64,000 bases of DNA from Azospirillum baldaniorum (lineage in GTDB: Bacteria; Pseudomonadota; Alphaproteobacteria; Azospirillales; Azospirillaceae). Position 1 is the first letter of the stretch, and each line of letters opens with the position of its first letter. Of this stretch, positions 11,728-22,231 are shown in pieces. Location: the NCBI RefSeq assembly GCF_003119195.2, contig NZ_CP022253.1, forward strand, positions 2,117,001 to 2,181,000. Direction: 5' to 3'. A model generated the notes under the pieces. That model was not told where the DNA came from, did not search any database, and saw only the letters and a list, made by a program, of their open reading frames with translations. The translations under genes and the position numbers were made by a program.

Positions 11728-11791
11728 GGTGGTCTTCCCTGCTCCCGCAGCTCGGTTAGTCGTCTGAGCAGTCTACATATAGGAATGGAAA

Positions 11792-11813
11792 GGGGCGACC
11801 GGTAGGCCGCCCC
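11792..11813 (-). terminator. Terminator after tig
   Basis: Minus strand: GGGGCGGCC, loop TACC, GGTCGCCCC, then TTTCC. It begins 17 bp after the tig stop and precedes clpP. Confidence 0.6.
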
Positions 11814-11829
11814 TCAACCTTTCTGACGA

Positions 11830-13164
11830 TCAGGCCGCCTCGGCCTCCTCGTCGGGGTCCTTCATCAGCTCTTCGGCGGACACCGGCTTCTCGCTCACCT
11901 TGGCCTGGTCCAGGATGTAGTCGACGACCTTGTCCTCGAAGATCGGGGCGCGGAGGTTTTCCAGCGCTTCCCGGTTCTGCTTGAAGAACTCGAACACCTG
12001 ACGCTCCTGGCCGGGGAAGCGGCGGGCTTCCGCGATCAGGGCGCGGTTGATCTCGTCCTGAGTCACCTGGATGTCGTTGCGGCGGCCGATCTCCGACAGC
12101 AGCAGGCCCAGGCGCACGCGGCGCTCGGCGATGCCGCGGTACTCGGTCTTCAGCTCCTCCTCCGGCTTGCCAGCGTCCTCACCGGCGGTGCCGTTCTTCA
12201 GCTCCTGCTGAAGGCGCTGCCAGATGCCCTCGAACTCGACGTCCACCATGCCCGGCGGGACTTCGAAGGAGTGCGCCTCGGCCAGCTTGTCGAGGAGCTG
12301 GCGCTTGACGCGCAGGCGCGACACGTTGGCGTACTCGCCCTTGATGCGGTCGCCGACGGCCTCGCGCAGCTTCTCCAGGCTCTCCATGCCGAACTCCTTG
12401 GCGAGGTCGTCGTTGACCTCGGCCGGGACGTTCTTGCGGAGTTCCTTGACGTCCACCTCGAACACGGTGTCCGCGCCCTTCAGGCGGTCGTGCGGGTAGT
12501 CGGCCGGGAAGGTGACCTTCACCGTGCGGTGCTCGCCGGCCTTGGCGCCGATCAGCTGGTCCTCGAAGCCCGGAACGAACTGGTTGGCGCCCAGCTCCAG
12601 CGGGTAGTCCTTGCCGTCCATGCCCGGCAGGGCCTCGCCATCGACCGAACCGGCGAAGTCGATCACGGCGATGTCGCCCTTCTCGGCCGCGCGGTCCTCG
12701 GTGACCGGGGCCTGCACCGAATGGGCGGAGGCCAGACGGGTCAGCGCCTCGTCGACGGCCGAGTCCTCGACCGTGGCGACCGGCTTCTCAAGCTCCAGGC
12801 CGCTGAGATCGCCCGGCTCGATGTCCGGCAGAAGCTCGACGCCCATGGTGTAGGACAGGTCGCCGCCGTCCTCGTACTTCTCGACGTTGATCTTCGGCTG
12901 CATGGCGATGCGCAGGCCGCGCTCGTTCAGCGCCTGGCGCGAGCTGTCGGCGATCGCATCCTCCAGAGCCTCGGCCAGCACGCTGCCGCCGTAGCGCTGC
13001 TTGATCACGGCAACCGGCACCTTGCCCGGACGGAAGCCGGGGAGCTGCACCGTCCGGCGCAGCTCTTCGAGCCGGCCCTGCACCTTCTGTTCGATATCCT
13101 GGGCGGAAATGACGACCTTGTACTCGCGCTTCAGGCCGTCGGCGCTGGTCTCGGTGATGTTCAT
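11830..13164 (-). CDS. tig: Trigger factor
   Basis: Ribosome-associated chaperone and peptidyl-prolyl isomerase that meets nascent chains at the exit tunnel. The 444-residue protein has the ribosome-binding N-domain with LPGFRPGKVPVAVIKQRYG (signature GFRxGKxP, about residues 44-50), a central FKBP-like PPIase domain (about 150-245, with EKGDIAVIDFAG) and a helical C-domain. It ends in an acidic tail (DPDEEAEAA). First gene of the tig-clpP-clpX-lon block, 91 bp downstream of tRNA-Leu. Confidence 0.97.
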   Translation of the reverse strand: MNITETSADGLKREYKVVISAQDIEQKVQGRLEELRRTVQLPGFRPGKVPVAVIKQRYGGSVLAEALEDAIADSSRQALNERGLRIAMQPKINVEKYEDGGDLSYTMGVELLPDIEPGDLSGLELEKPVATVEDSAVDEALTRLASAHSVQAPVTEDRAAEKGDIAVIDFAGSVDGEALPGMDGKDYPLELGANQFVPGFEDQLIGAKAGEHRTVKVTFPADYPHDRLKGADTVFEVDVKELRKNVPAEVNDDLAKEFGMESLEKLREAVGDRIKGEYANVSRLRVKRQLLDKLAEAHSFEVPPGMVDVEFEGIWQRLQQELKNGTAGEDAGKPEEELKTEYRGIAERRVRLGLLLSEIGRRNDIQVTQDEINRALIAEARRFPGQERQVFEFFKQNREALENLRAPIFEDKVVDYILDQAKVSEKPVSAEELMKDPDEEAEAA

Positions 13165-13255
13165 CGGAACGAAAGCCTATCTCGTTGTCCGGCCCGGCGG
13201 CGCCCGTCCGGGCGGCCCGAAACCGTGTGTTCCCATGCGGTCCAAGCTGTTGCCA

Positions 13256-13340
13256 TGGTGCGGGCGAAGGGACTCGAACCCCCACGACCGAAGTCACCGG
13301 AACCTAAATCCGGCGCGTCTACCAGTTCCGCCACGCCCGC
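13256..13340 (-). tRNA. tRNA-Leu (TAG)
   Basis: 85-nt class II tRNA on the minus strand with a long variable arm. Acceptor GCGGGCG pairs with CGCCCGC, discriminator A and CCA are encoded. Anticodon loop ATTTAGG gives TAG (leucine). It stands directly upstream of tig. Confidence 0.95.
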
Positions 13341-13513
13341 AATGGCATAGACAGCCCGCGACGGGTGCGGAACACCCGACGGACTGCCGGCGAAGTCCGC
13401 TCTATAGCACAGGGTTCGCGCCGCAAACAGGCAAAATGGGCGCCGTTCCGCACGCCATTGGTGGGGGACGCTTGACGCGACGACGACAGCGCCCCGGCGG
13501 GCGGCGAACCGGC

Positions 13514-15079
13514 TCATCCGCCCCCCTTTCCCAGCGACCGGATGGAGGAGGAGGCGTTGACCTTGCCCTCCCCCCGGTACGCTTCGTGGTTGGCGTCGAT
13601 TTCCCCCAGCTTGTAGCGGTAGTTGATCATCATCCCGCAAGACTGCCGCAACCCCTTGGGCGACCGATCGCCCAGCCAGTTCAGCCGCTCCATGCGGGCG
13701 CCGTTGCTGAGGTGGAAATGCGCGACCGGATCGAGCGCCCGAGCCGGCGCCGCACCTGGTCGTTCGCTGCGGCGGTCCGACGCGCGCGCCGTCGTCAGGT
13801 AATGCGCACACAGCCGCATCAACGGGCCGCGCAACTGCTTTTGAAGCTCGTCGTCGGCGTGCCAAGAGGGCAGAGCCAGGGCTCCGGCCAGCACGGGACG
13901 CTCGTCCGCGCCGCCTTCCGCCTCCGATTCGCTGGCGCCCGGACGGCTGGCCATGGCTTCGGCGATGCGTTCCGCCTCGGGCGGGCTGAGCAGAGAATCA
14001 CCGCGCTCGGCCAATTCCCGGTCCAGCCAGCGGCGGAAGCTGGGAATCGGCGACAGGGTGGCGAAGCATTTGATGTTGGGAAACTCGGCGGTCAGCCCGT
14101 CCACCACCCGCTTGATGAGGAAGTTGCCGAAGCTGATTCCCGCCAGCCCGACCTGGGCGTTGGAGATGGAATAGAAGATGGCGCTGTCCGCGCTCTTCGG
14201 GTCGCAGACCGGGGCGGAGGGGTCGAGCAGCGCCTGGACGTTGTCCGACATGCCCTGGACCAGCGCGACCTCGACGAAGATCAGCGGCTCGTTCGGCATG
14301 CGCGGGTGGAAAAAGGCGAAGCAGCGGCGGTCGGAGTCGAGGCGGTCCTTCAGGTCCCGCCAACCGCTGATCTCGTGCACCGCCTCGTACTTGATGAGCT
14401 TTTCCAGGAGCGAGGCCGGGCTGTCCCAGGTGATCCGGCGCATCTCCAGGAAGCCGACATCGAACCAGCTGCGCAGCAGGCTCTTGAGATCGTCCTCCAG
14501 CGCCTGGAGCAGCGGTTCGCCGCGCGCCATCTCCATCAGCTCGGCGCGCAGGTCGACCAGGAACTTCACCCCTTCCGGCAGGCCGTTGAACTGGGTCAGC
14601 AGGCGCAGCCGCGGCGGCTCCAGCGCCCGTCGCAGGGCGCGCTCGGCGTGGCCGCGCGACACCGGGTCGCCCGCCGTCTGGAAGGTCGCCATCGCTTGGT
14701 CAACGGCAGCGCGGTCCACGTCGAAATCGCGCGCCAGCATCATCAGGAAATTGCGCCGCCCCTGCCCGTCCAGCGCCAGATAGGTGCGGCCGAGCTGCGC
14801 CGCCCGCGCCCGCGCCGACACCTCGCCGCCGCGGCCCTCCAGGCAGGCTTCGATCTGTTCCTTCAGCCGCTCCGCGTCCTCCTTGGGCAGATTGGCGCGC
14901 GGCGCGGCGCCGACCACCCCGCGGGCGGAGGCGGCGATCTCGCGCCAGCCCGCGCGCAGCGTGTCCAGGGTGCGGTCGAGCAGCCCCGGCGGCGTGCCCA
15001 CCCCGATGGCGGGGGGCTGGGTCGGGACGGGCTGGCTGGACCGGGTCTCAGCGGATTTGATCTCGGGCGTCTCGCTCAT
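13514..15079 (-). CDS. Malonyl-CoA decarboxylase
   Basis: Converts malonyl-CoA to acetyl-CoA and CO2, used in malonate catabolism and in limiting malonyl-CoA. Family features are visible: an N-terminal helical domain followed by FFHPRMPNEPLIFVEVAL, the catalytic-Ser region SISNAQVGLAGISFGNFLIKR and, near the C-terminus, DPVAHFHLSNGARMERLNW with the conserved histidine. I chose ATG 15079 (MSETPEIKSAE, 521 aa); a further upstream ATG would add 12 residues. The first ~45 residues are low-complexity. No malonyl-CoA synthetase or malonate transporter is adjacent, so it stands alone. Confidence 0.9.
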   Translation of the reverse strand: MSETPEIKSAETRSSQPVPTQPPAIGVGTPPGLLDRTLDTLRAGWREIAASARGVVGAAPRANLPKEDAERLKEQIEACLEGRGGEVSARARAAQLGRTYLALDGQGRRNFLMMLARDFDVDRAAVDQAMATFQTAGDPVSRGHAERALRRALEPPRLRLLTQFNGLPEGVKFLVDLRAELMEMARGEPLLQALEDDLKSLLRSWFDVGFLEMRRITWDSPASLLEKLIKYEAVHEISGWRDLKDRLDSDRRCFAFFHPRMPNEPLIFVEVALVQGMSDNVQALLDPSAPVCDPKSADSAIFYSISNAQVGLAGISFGNFLIKRVVDGLTAEFPNIKCFATLSPIPSFRRWLDRELAERGDSLLSPPEAERIAEAMASRPGASESEAEGGADERPVLAGALALPSWHADDELQKQLRGPLMRLCAHYLTTARASDRRSERPGAAPARALDPVAHFHLSNGARMERLNWLGDRSPKGLRQSCGMMINYRYKLGEIDANHEAYRGEGKVNASSSIRSLGKGGG

Positions 15080-15185
15080 ACCGTAGAGTCTGGCGTGCGG
15101 GCGCGCTCTCGGCAAGCCATAGCTTGAGCCCGGCCCTAAGGGTAAGCCCCCTGTCCAGGCGTATGTATGCCCTGGGGACGCCGGG

Positions 15186-16652
15186 TCAGCGCCCGCCCGC
15201 CTTGAGCCGCTTCAGCACCCCCGGCAGCGCGTCCGGCAAATCCTCGGCGATCAGGCCCGGCCCGAAGGCGTTCGCCGCCTCGCCGTGCAGCCAGACCGCG
15301 GCGCAGGCGGCGTCGAACGTGTCCGTCCCCTGGGCGATCAGCCCGAGCGCGATGCCCGCCAGCACATCCCCCGACCCGGCGGTCGCCAGATCGGCCGGAG
15401 CGTTGGCGTTGATGACGGCCCGCCCATCCGGTGCCGCGACCACCGTGTCGGCACCCTTCAAAAGGACGACCGCGCCACAGCGCGCCGCCGCGGCACGGGC
15501 GCGGGTCAATTTGCCGCCCTCCTGCGCCGCGATATCCGGAAAGACCCGGGCGAATTCGCCTTCGTGCGGGGTCAGCAGACAGCGCCCGTTCAACCGGTCG
15601 AGCAGGTCGGCGGGCGACTCGGCGAAGCTGGTCAGCGCGTCGGCGTCCAGCACGCAGGCCTTTCCAGCACCCAGCGCGGCGAGCGCATGGCCCCGCGTGT
15701 CCGCCCCGACTCCGGCTCCCGGTCCCAGCAGCACCGCGTTCTTGCGCGGATCCACCAGCAGAGCCTCGAAGGCCGCGCCGTCCGCCACATCGGTCACGAT
15801 CAGGCTGGGCGAGCCGGCGGCGTAGATCGGCATCGAGTCGGGTGGGCAGGCCACCGTGACCAGCCCTGCCCCGGCGCGCAAAGCGCCCCGCGCCGACAGC
15901 CGCGCCGCGCCGGTCATCCGCGCCCCGCCAAGCACCACCGCGTGCCCTCGCGCGTATTTGTGCGCGTCGAGCCGCGGCCAGGGGTAGCGCTGCCGCCACA
16001 GGTCGGGGCCGTTCACCAGGGTTTGCGGCGCGATGGCGTCCAGCACCGTGTCGGGAATGCCGATGTCGGCGACCACCACCTCCCCGCAGAGAACCCGGCC
16101 GGGCAGCAGCAGATGGCCGGGCTTGCGGCGGAAGAAGGTGACGGTCAACGCCGCCTGCGGGGCCACCCCCATCACCTGGCCGCTGTCGCCGTGCAGGCCG
16201 CTGGGCACGTCCACGGCAACGACGGTGCGCCCCGCCATCGCCTCGACGACGTCCTTGGCCATGCCGTCGAGCGGGCGGGCCAGCCCGGCCCCGAACAGCG
16301 CGTCGATGACCAGAGGGTTGCCTTCCAGCAGCCAGGGGTCGGCGGCCTCCACCGGCCCGGTCCAGCGCCCGGCCGCCACCGCCGCGTCTCCGCGCAGCGC
16401 GGAGCGCGACCCCAGCAAGGCCAGCCGCACCGGCCAGCCCGCTTCAAGAAGAAGACGCGCGATGACGAAGCCGTCGCCACCATTGTTGCCCGGCCCGCAC
16501 AGGACGACGGTCGGGTGCGGCGCCCAGCGCTCGCAGACCGCGCGCACCACCGCGGCCCCCGCCGCCTCCATCAGCACAGGCCCCGGCACACCGCCCGCCA
16601 TGGTCAGCGCGTCGGCGCGGTACATCTCCGCCACGGAAAGCAGTTCGTCCAT
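15186..16652 (-). CDS. nnr: Bifunctional ADP-dependent NAD(P)H-hydrate dehydratase / NAD(P)H-hydrate epimerase
   Basis: Repairs damaged, hydrated NAD(P)H: the N-terminal YjeF domain epimerises NAD(P)HX and the C-terminal ribokinase-like domain dehydrates it using ADP. Seen are AGPGNNGGDGFV-type loop (here LCGPGNNGGDGFVIAR) near residue 60, VDVPSGLHGDSG, the C-domain motif LTPHEGEFARVFP and the nucleotide loop ATAGSGDVLAGI near the end. Start at ATG 16652 (MDELLSVAEMYRADALT, 488 aa) matches the family; the open frame reads further upstream but runs into tRNA-His. Confidence 0.94.
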   Translation of the reverse strand: MDELLSVAEMYRADALTMAGGVPGPVLMEAAGAAVVRAVCERWAPHPTVVLCGPGNNGGDGFVIARLLLEAGWPVRLALLGSRSALRGDAAVAAGRWTGPVEAADPWLLEGNPLVIDALFGAGLARPLDGMAKDVVEAMAGRTVVAVDVPSGLHGDSGQVMGVAPQAALTVTFFRRKPGHLLLPGRVLCGEVVVADIGIPDTVLDAIAPQTLVNGPDLWRQRYPWPRLDAHKYARGHAVVLGGARMTGAARLSARGALRAGAGLVTVACPPDSMPIYAAGSPSLIVTDVADGAAFEALLVDPRKNAVLLGPGAGVGADTRGHALAALGAGKACVLDADALTSFAESPADLLDRLNGRCLLTPHEGEFARVFPDIAAQEGGKLTRARAAAARCGAVVLLKGADTVVAAPDGRAVINANAPADLATAGSGDVLAGIALGLIAQGTDTFDAACAAVWLHGEAANAFGPGLIAEDLPDALPGVLKRLKAGGR

Positions 16653-16781
16653 CGCCTCCACCCGCCGCAATCCCGCATCACCGTCACCCGGCACAATAAG
16701 CACCGCGACGGCCGCAGCATAGCCGAGCACAGGAGGAATGAAAGGAATGGCCTGATTGGCACAGGAATTGGAAGGAAGAAC

Positions 16782-16858
16782 TGGGGCGATGGATGGGACT
16801 CGAACCCACGACCGCTCGGACCACAACCGAGAGCTCTACCAACTGAGCTACCACCGCC
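16782..16858 (-). tRNA. tRNA-His (GTG), copy 1
   Basis: Minus strand; acceptor GCGGTGG pairs with CCATCGC (one G-U), the extra G-1 stands opposite discriminator C73, and CCA is encoded. Anticodon loop TTGTGGT gives GTG. The sequence is identical to the copy 185 bp away. Confidence 0.95.
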
Positions 16859-16927
16859 ACCGGGGGACGGAATGAACCGTCCGCAAACACCCCACCCGCC
16901 GTTTCGATCGATGCAACGCCGACGTGA

Positions 16928-17719
<792 letters not shown>

Positions 17720-17881
17720 TCGCGTCCCGAAAACCCGACCACCGGCCAACATGAACCAGCCCCGCCCACAACCGACGCAAAGCCGGCCGACACCGATCGG
17801 GCCGACGCAGACCGTCGCAACCGCGACCGGAACGATCCGTGCGTGGAGGCCCATCCGGGCGCGACTTTTTGTGCTGTCACG

Positions 17882-17910
17882 TTGTGTGCTTGGGAAAGGC
17901 ATGACATAAC
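17882..17910 (+). promoter_or_regulatory. Candidate separate promoter of glnA
   Basis: In the 272-bp glnB-glnA gap, TTGTGT is followed by exactly 17 bases and CATAAC, a plausible housekeeping-type promoter about 80 bp before the glnA ATG. glnA-only transcription is known in A. brasilense; whether it starts here is inference. Confidence 0.4.
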
Positions 17911-17991
17911 GTCCGCCGCGAGCGCCGTCACCCGCCCCTCGGTCGGTTTGACGCAGCGGGACCCAAACCTCTTAAGCGTGGAAAAAGAGAT

Positions 17992-19401
17992 ATGTCCGAC
18001 ATCAGCAAGGTCTTCGACCTGATCAAGGAACACGACGTCAAGTACGTGGACCTCCGCTTCACCGACCCGCGCGGCAAGCTGCACCACACCGCTCAGCACG
18101 TCTCGACCATCGACGAGGACGTGTTCGAGGACGGCATCATGTTCGACGGCTCCTCGATCGCCGGTTGGAAGGCGATCAACGAGTCGGACATGATCCTCCA
18201 GCTCGACCCGACCACCGCCGTCATGGACCCGTTCTCGGCCCAGCCGACGCTGAACATCCTCTGCGACGTGTACGAGCCGTCGACCGGCCAGCCCTACGCC
18301 CGCTGCCCGCGCGGCATCGCGAAGGCCGCCGAGAAGTACATGGCGTCGGCCGGCATCGGCGACACCGCCTACTTCGGCCCGGAAGCCGAGTTCTTCGTCT
18401 TCGACGACGTCAAGTTCAAGGTCGAGATGAACAAGGTGTCCTACGAGTTCGACTCGGAGGAAGGCCCGTACACCTCGGACAAGGACTATGAGGACGGCAA
18501 CCTGGGCCACCGCCCGGGCGTCAAGGGCGGCTACTTCCCGGTCGCTCCGGTCGACAGCGGCTCGGACCTGCGCGCCGAGATGCTGAGCGTGCTCGCCGAG
18601 ATGGGCGTGCCGGTCGAGAAGCACCACCACGAGGTGGCCGCTTCGCAGCATGAGCTGGGCATCAAGTTCGACACGCTGGTCCGCACCGGCGACAACATGC
18701 AGTACTACAAGTACGTCGTGCACAACGTCGCCCACGCCTACGGCAAGACCGCGACCTTCATGCCGAAGCCCGTCTTCGGCGACAACGGCTCGGGCATGCA
18801 CATGCACCAGTCGATCTGGAAGGAAGGCCAGCCGCTGTTCGCCGGCAACCAGTACGCCGACCTGTCGGAGCTGGCGCTGTACTACATCGGCGGCATCATC
18901 AAGCACGCCAAGGCGCTGAACGCCTTCACCAACCCGACGACCAACTCGTACAAGCGTCTGGTCCCGGGCTATGAGGCTCCGGTTCTGCTGGCCTACTCGG
19001 CCCGCAACCGTTCGGCCTCCTGCCGCATCCCGTACGTCGCCTCGCCGAAGGGCAAGCGCGTCGAGGTCCGCTTCCCGGATCCGTCGGCCAACCCGTACCT
19101 GGCCTTCGCCGCCCTGCTGATGGCCGGTCTGGACGGCATCCAGAACAAGATCCATCCGGGCGAGGCGATGGACAAGAACCTGTACGACCTGCCGGCCGAA
19201 GAGCTGGCCAAGGTTCCGACGGTTTGCGGCTCGCTGCGCGAGGCCCTGGACAGCCTGAAGGCCGACAGCGCCTTCCTGCAGAAGGGCGACGTGTTCACCA
19301 AGGACATGATCGAGTCCTACATCGACCTGCGCACCGAGGAGCTGCTGGCCTTCGAGACCATGCCGCACCCGATCGAGTACAAGATGTACTACTCGGTCTG
19401 A
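17992..19401 (+). CDS. glnA: Glutamine synthetase type I
   Basis: Dodecameric enzyme making glutamine from glutamate, ammonia and ATP; the entry point of ammonia assimilation. The 469-residue protein has GSI motifs [17 protein letters not shown], the metal/active-site segment [24 protein letters not shown], the ATP region [16 protein letters not shown] and NRSASCRIP. The adenylylation tyrosine is Tyr398 in KNLYDLP, so activity should be controlled by GlnE. Cytosolic. It is second in the glnB-glnA unit and is followed by a strong terminator. Confidence 0.99.
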   Translation: MSDISKVFDLIKEHDVKYVDLRFTDPRGKLHHTAQHVSTIDEDVFEDGIMFDGSSIAGWKAINESDMILQLDPTTAVMDPFSAQPTLNILCDVYEPSTGQPYARCPRGIAKAAEKYMASAGIGDTAYFGPEAEFFVFDDVKFKVEMNKVSYEFDSEEGPYTSDKDYEDGNLGHRPGVKGGYFPVAPVDSGSDLRAEMLSVLAEMGVPVEKHHHEVAASQHELGIKFDTLVRTGDNMQYYKYVVHNVAHAYGKTATFMPKPVFGDNGSGMHMHQSIWKEGQPLFAGNQYADLSELALYYIGGIIKHAKALNAFTNPTTNSYKRLVPGYEAPVLLAYSARNRSASCRIPYVASPKGKRVEVRFPDPSANPYLAFAALLMAGLDGIQNKIHPGEAMDKNLYDLPAEELAKVPTVCGSLREALDSLKADSAFLQKGDVFTKDMIESYIDLRTEELLAFETMPHPIEYKMYYSV

Positions 19402-19497
19402 TCCATCGGACTTCGGTCCGCCGGTTTCCGGTGCCCGCCCAGCCCTCGCGGCGCGGCGGGCACCACCGGAGGACCGAACCGCGGAACAGAGTACGAA

Positions 19498-19530
19498 AAA
19501 GCCCACCGGCGACACCGTCGGTGGGCTTTT
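19498..19530 (+). terminator. Intrinsic terminator of glnA
   Basis: AAAGCCCACCGGCG, loop ACAC, CGTCGGTGGGCTTTTT: an 11-bp stem (one G-U) with A tract on one side and T tract on the other. It can serve glnA from the left and the minus-strand yegD from the right. Confidence 0.85.
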
Positions 19531-19555
19531 TCGTGTCCGGGACTTGAAGAACGCC

Positions 19556-20839
19556 TCAGGCGGTCCCGCCGAAGCGCCGCGCCGCCTCGATGGTCAGGCC
19601 GGTGCCGACCGAGCCGAAGATGTTGCCCTCGACCACACGGGCGCCGGGCAGCTCGGCCAGGATGGCCGCCCGCACCTGCGGCAGCAGCGTGGAGCCGCCG
19701 GTCAGGAACACCGCGTCGATGTCCGCCGGCAGCGTGCCGGCCTCGGCCAGACAGGCGCGCACCCGCCCGCCGATGCGGCCGGCCAGGATCGCCGTCGCCT
19801 CGTTCAGCTCGTCCACCGACACCGGGCGCGTCATGCCGCCGCCGCCCCAATCCAGCAGCAGGCCGGCCTCCGGCCCGTCCGACAGGGCGATCTTGGTGCG
19901 CTCCACCGCCATGGCCAGCGCGTGCCCCAGCCGGTGCTCGACCACGCCGATCAGCCGCTCGATGCGGTCCGGAGTCGCGGAATCGCGTTTCAGGCGCTCC
20001 AGATCGGCCATCGCCTTGGCGGTGTAGAGGAAGTTGATCTTCGACCAGGTCGCCAAATCGAAGAACAAATGCTTGGGGGCCAGCAGACCGGGGCGCTTCA
20101 TGGCGCTGCCGTGGCCGAGCAGCGGCATGGCCGTCGCCAACGACAGGTCGCGGTCGAAGTCGGTGCCGCCGACACGGATGCCGTCGTTGGCCAGGATGTC
20201 GGCGCTGCGGTCGGCCCGCCCGCGCCGCTCCGGCCCGATGCGGACGATGGAGAAGTCCGACGTGCCGCCGCCGATGTCGGCGATCAGGGCCAGTTCCTCC
20301 CGCTCCACCTGCTGCTCGTAGTCGAGCGCGGCGGCGATGGGCTCATATTGGAAGGAAATGCCGCGGAAGCCGACGGAGCGGGCAATCTCGCCCAGCACCT
20401 CCTCCGCCGCGGCGTCGCCCGCCGGGTCGCCGTCCACGAAATGCACCGGGCGCCCGAGCACCACGTCGGTCAGCTCGCCGCCGAGCGCGGTCTCCGCCCG
20501 CTCCTTGACCGCGGCCAGGAAGGTGGCGATGACCGCGCGGAAGGTGATCCGGCCCTTGCGCAGCGCGGTGTCGGCATCAATCAGGTCGGTGCCCAGCATC
20601 GACTTGATGGAGCGCATCAAGCGCCCCTCGACGCCCGACGCATAGGCGTCGATGGCCGCCTGCCCCACCGTCACCGCGTCGGCTTCGAAATCGAAGAAGA
20701 CGGCGCTGGGCAGGGTCGTCCGTGCGCCGTCGAGGGCAAGCAGGCCGTAACCGCCCCCTCCCGTGCCGGCAGCCGCGGACGCCGTCCGCACGCCGAGCGT
20801 CGTGTTGGACGTGCCGAAATCGAGGCCGCAAGCCGTCAT
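19556..20839 (-). CDS. yegD: Hsp70-family chaperone, YegD type
   Basis: Actin/Hsp70-fold ATPase without the usual DnaK substrate-binding domain; the role of YegD proteins is poorly known. The 427-residue product has phosphate-1 LDFGTSNTTLGV (residues 6-17), phosphate-2 ADIGGGTSDFSIVRIG near 190 and the adenosine motif LTGGSTLLPQVRAAI near 390. It ends soon after the ATPase fold. It is the last gene of a minus-strand run that includes MaoC, PhzF, GNAT and DUF1127 genes, 90 bp after the MaoC gene; whether they share a transcript is unclear. Confidence 0.88.
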   Translation of the reverse strand: MTACGLDFGTSNTTLGVRTASAAAGTGGGGYGLLALDGARTTLPSAVFFDFEADAVTVGQAAIDAYASGVEGRLMRSIKSMLGTDLIDADTALRKGRITFRAVIATFLAAVKERAETALGGELTDVVLGRPVHFVDGDPAGDAAAEEVLGEIARSVGFRGISFQYEPIAAALDYEQQVEREELALIADIGGGTSDFSIVRIGPERRGRADRSADILANDGIRVGGTDFDRDLSLATAMPLLGHGSAMKRPGLLAPKHLFFDLATWSKINFLYTAKAMADLERLKRDSATPDRIERLIGVVEHRLGHALAMAVERTKIALSDGPEAGLLLDWGGGGMTRPVSVDELNEATAILAGRIGGRVRACLAEAGTLPADIDAVFLTGGSTLLPQVRAAILAELPGARVVEGNIFGSVGTGLTIEAARRFGGTA

Positions 20840-20929
20840 GGGAACCCCCGCCGTGATGGAAGGGGCGAGGCTATACAGGGGCCGGGCCTGCGGATCAAGA
20901 CGCGCGACGGGACAGGCCGTCCGTGTTTG

Positions 20930-21385
20930 CTATTCCGCCGGAACGCTGCGGGTCGCCACGATGTGGTTCAGGGTGATGGTCATCACCGCCTCGCCATGCT
21001 GGTTCAGCGTGGTGTAGGCCAGCCGGACCGTGCCGCGGTCGCCGCGGCGGGACGGGATGGCCTCCACCACCTCGACCCGGACGCGCAGCGTGTCGCCGGG
21101 CCGCACCGGGCGCAGCCAGCGCAGCTCGTCGCCGCCTGAACCGCCCAGGCTGGTGCCGGTGATGGCCCCGGTGTCGCGGAACAGCCGGAAGGTCAGGGAC
21201 AGGGTGTGGAAGCCGCTGGCGATCAGCCCGCCGAACGGCCCCTCCGCGGCGGCCACCGCGTCCATGTGGAAGGGTTGCGGGTCGAAGCGCTGGGCGAAAT
21301 CCATGATCTGGCTGTCGGTGACCGTCGCCCCTTCGGTGTCGATCACGTCACCGACGCGGAAATCCTCGAAGTAACGCCCCGCCAT
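20930..21385 (-). CDS. MaoC-family hot-dog dehydratase
   Basis: Predicted (R)-specific enoyl-CoA hydratase-like enzyme. The 151-residue single hot-dog domain has the hydratase-2 motif FDPQPFHMDAVAAAEGPFGGLIASG (shown in part: Asp and His about residues 34 and 39). Start MAGRYFEDFRVGD is typical for the family. No acyl-CoA pathway genes lie next to it, so the substrate is unknown. On the same strand as PhzF (42 bp upstream) and yegD (90 bp downstream). Confidence 0.85.
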   Translation of the reverse strand: MAGRYFEDFRVGDVIDTEGATVTDSQIMDFAQRFDPQPFHMDAVAAAEGPFGGLIASGFHTLSLTFRLFRDTGAITGTSLGGSGGDELRWLRPVRPGDTLRVRVEVVEAIPSRRGDRGTVRLAYTTLNQHGEAVMTITLNHIVATRSVPAE

Positions 21386-21427
21386 GCCCGCTGCCCTCCC
21401 GTTCCATTGGTCCTCGTATGGACGGCG

Positions 21428-22222
21428 CTAAATGTAGATGGCGCCATCCATATAGAGAACCGCTTTCCCGGCGATCTTCACACGGTCGCCGGCCAGTTCA
21501 CAGGACAGGGAACCGCCGCGGGCCGAGACCTGCCGGGCCTTCAGCCGCTCCTTGCCCAGCCGCCGCGCCCAGTAGGGGATCAGCGTGCAATGGGCGGAGC
21601 CGGTCACCGGGTCTTCGGGAATCCCCTGGGCCGGCGCGAAGAAGCGGGAGACGAAGTCAACGCCGCCGCTGCCCGGCGCCGTCACGATGACCGCGTAGAA
21701 ATCCTCCAGCCGGGCCAGGGCGCTCATGTCGGGGGTCAGACCGCGCACGGTCGCCTCGTCGTCATAGACGACCACGAGGTCGCGCGCCTTCAGCAGCGCC
21801 GTCGGCGGCGGTCCGCCCAGCGCGTCGAGCAGGCCCGCCGGCGGTTCGGCCAGCGGTTCCGGCGGGCGACTGGGGAAATCCAGCGTGTAGAGGTCGCCGT
21901 TGCGGGTGACGCTGAGGGTTCCGGCTTCCCGGGTGGCGAAGTCGATGCGCGGGCAGCCCCACTCCAGCATCGTCGCGATGACGAAGGCCGAGGCCAGCGT
22001 GGCGTGGCCGCACAGGTCCACCTCGACCGTCGGGGTGAACCAGCGGATATCGTAACCGTCGCCGCGGCGGACGAGGAAGGCGGTTTCCGCCAAGTTGTTT
22101 TCCGCCGCGATGGCCTGAAGCGTCGCGTCGGGAAGCCAGTCCTCCAGCGGCACGACCGCCGCCGGGTTGCCCGCGAACACCGCGTCCGCGAAGGCATCGA
22201 CCTGATACAGGGGAAGGCGCAC
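21428..22222 (-). CDS. PhzF-family isomerase-like protein
   Basis: Member of the PhzF/diaminopimelate-epimerase fold family. The 264-residue protein begins MRLPLYQVDAFADAVFAGNPAAVV, has the conserved AAENNLAETAFLV segment with the catalytic glutamate near residue 46, and GSAHCTLIPYWARRLGK. Most chromosomal homologues have no known substrate and there are no phenazine genes here, so phenazine synthesis should not be assumed. It starts 9 bp after the GNAT stop and is probably co-transcribed with it. Confidence 0.88.
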   Translation of the reverse strand: MRLPLYQVDAFADAVFAGNPAAVVPLEDWLPDATLQAIAAENNLAETAFLVRRGDGYDIRWFTPTVEVDLCGHATLASAFVIATMLEWGCPRIDFATREAGTLSVTRNGDLYTLDFPSRPPEPLAEPPAGLLDALGGPPPTALLKARDLVVVYDDEATVRGLTPDMSALARLEDFYAVIVTAPGSGGVDFVSRFFAPAQGIPEDPVTGSAHCTLIPYWARRLGKERLKARQVSARGGSLSCELAGDRVKIAGKAVLYMDGAIYI

Positions 22223-22231
22223 GGTGCCTCC

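Noticed and set aside
13001..15127. 708-codon plus-strand open frame
   Set aside because: It spans tig, tRNA-Leu and malonyl-CoA decarboxylase in antisense; composition is low-complexity and there is no recognisable domain.
16755..16775. TGGCACAGGAATTGGA, resembling a sigma-54 promoter
   Set aside because: The invariant GC of the -12 element is GG here and no suitable gene follows on that strand.
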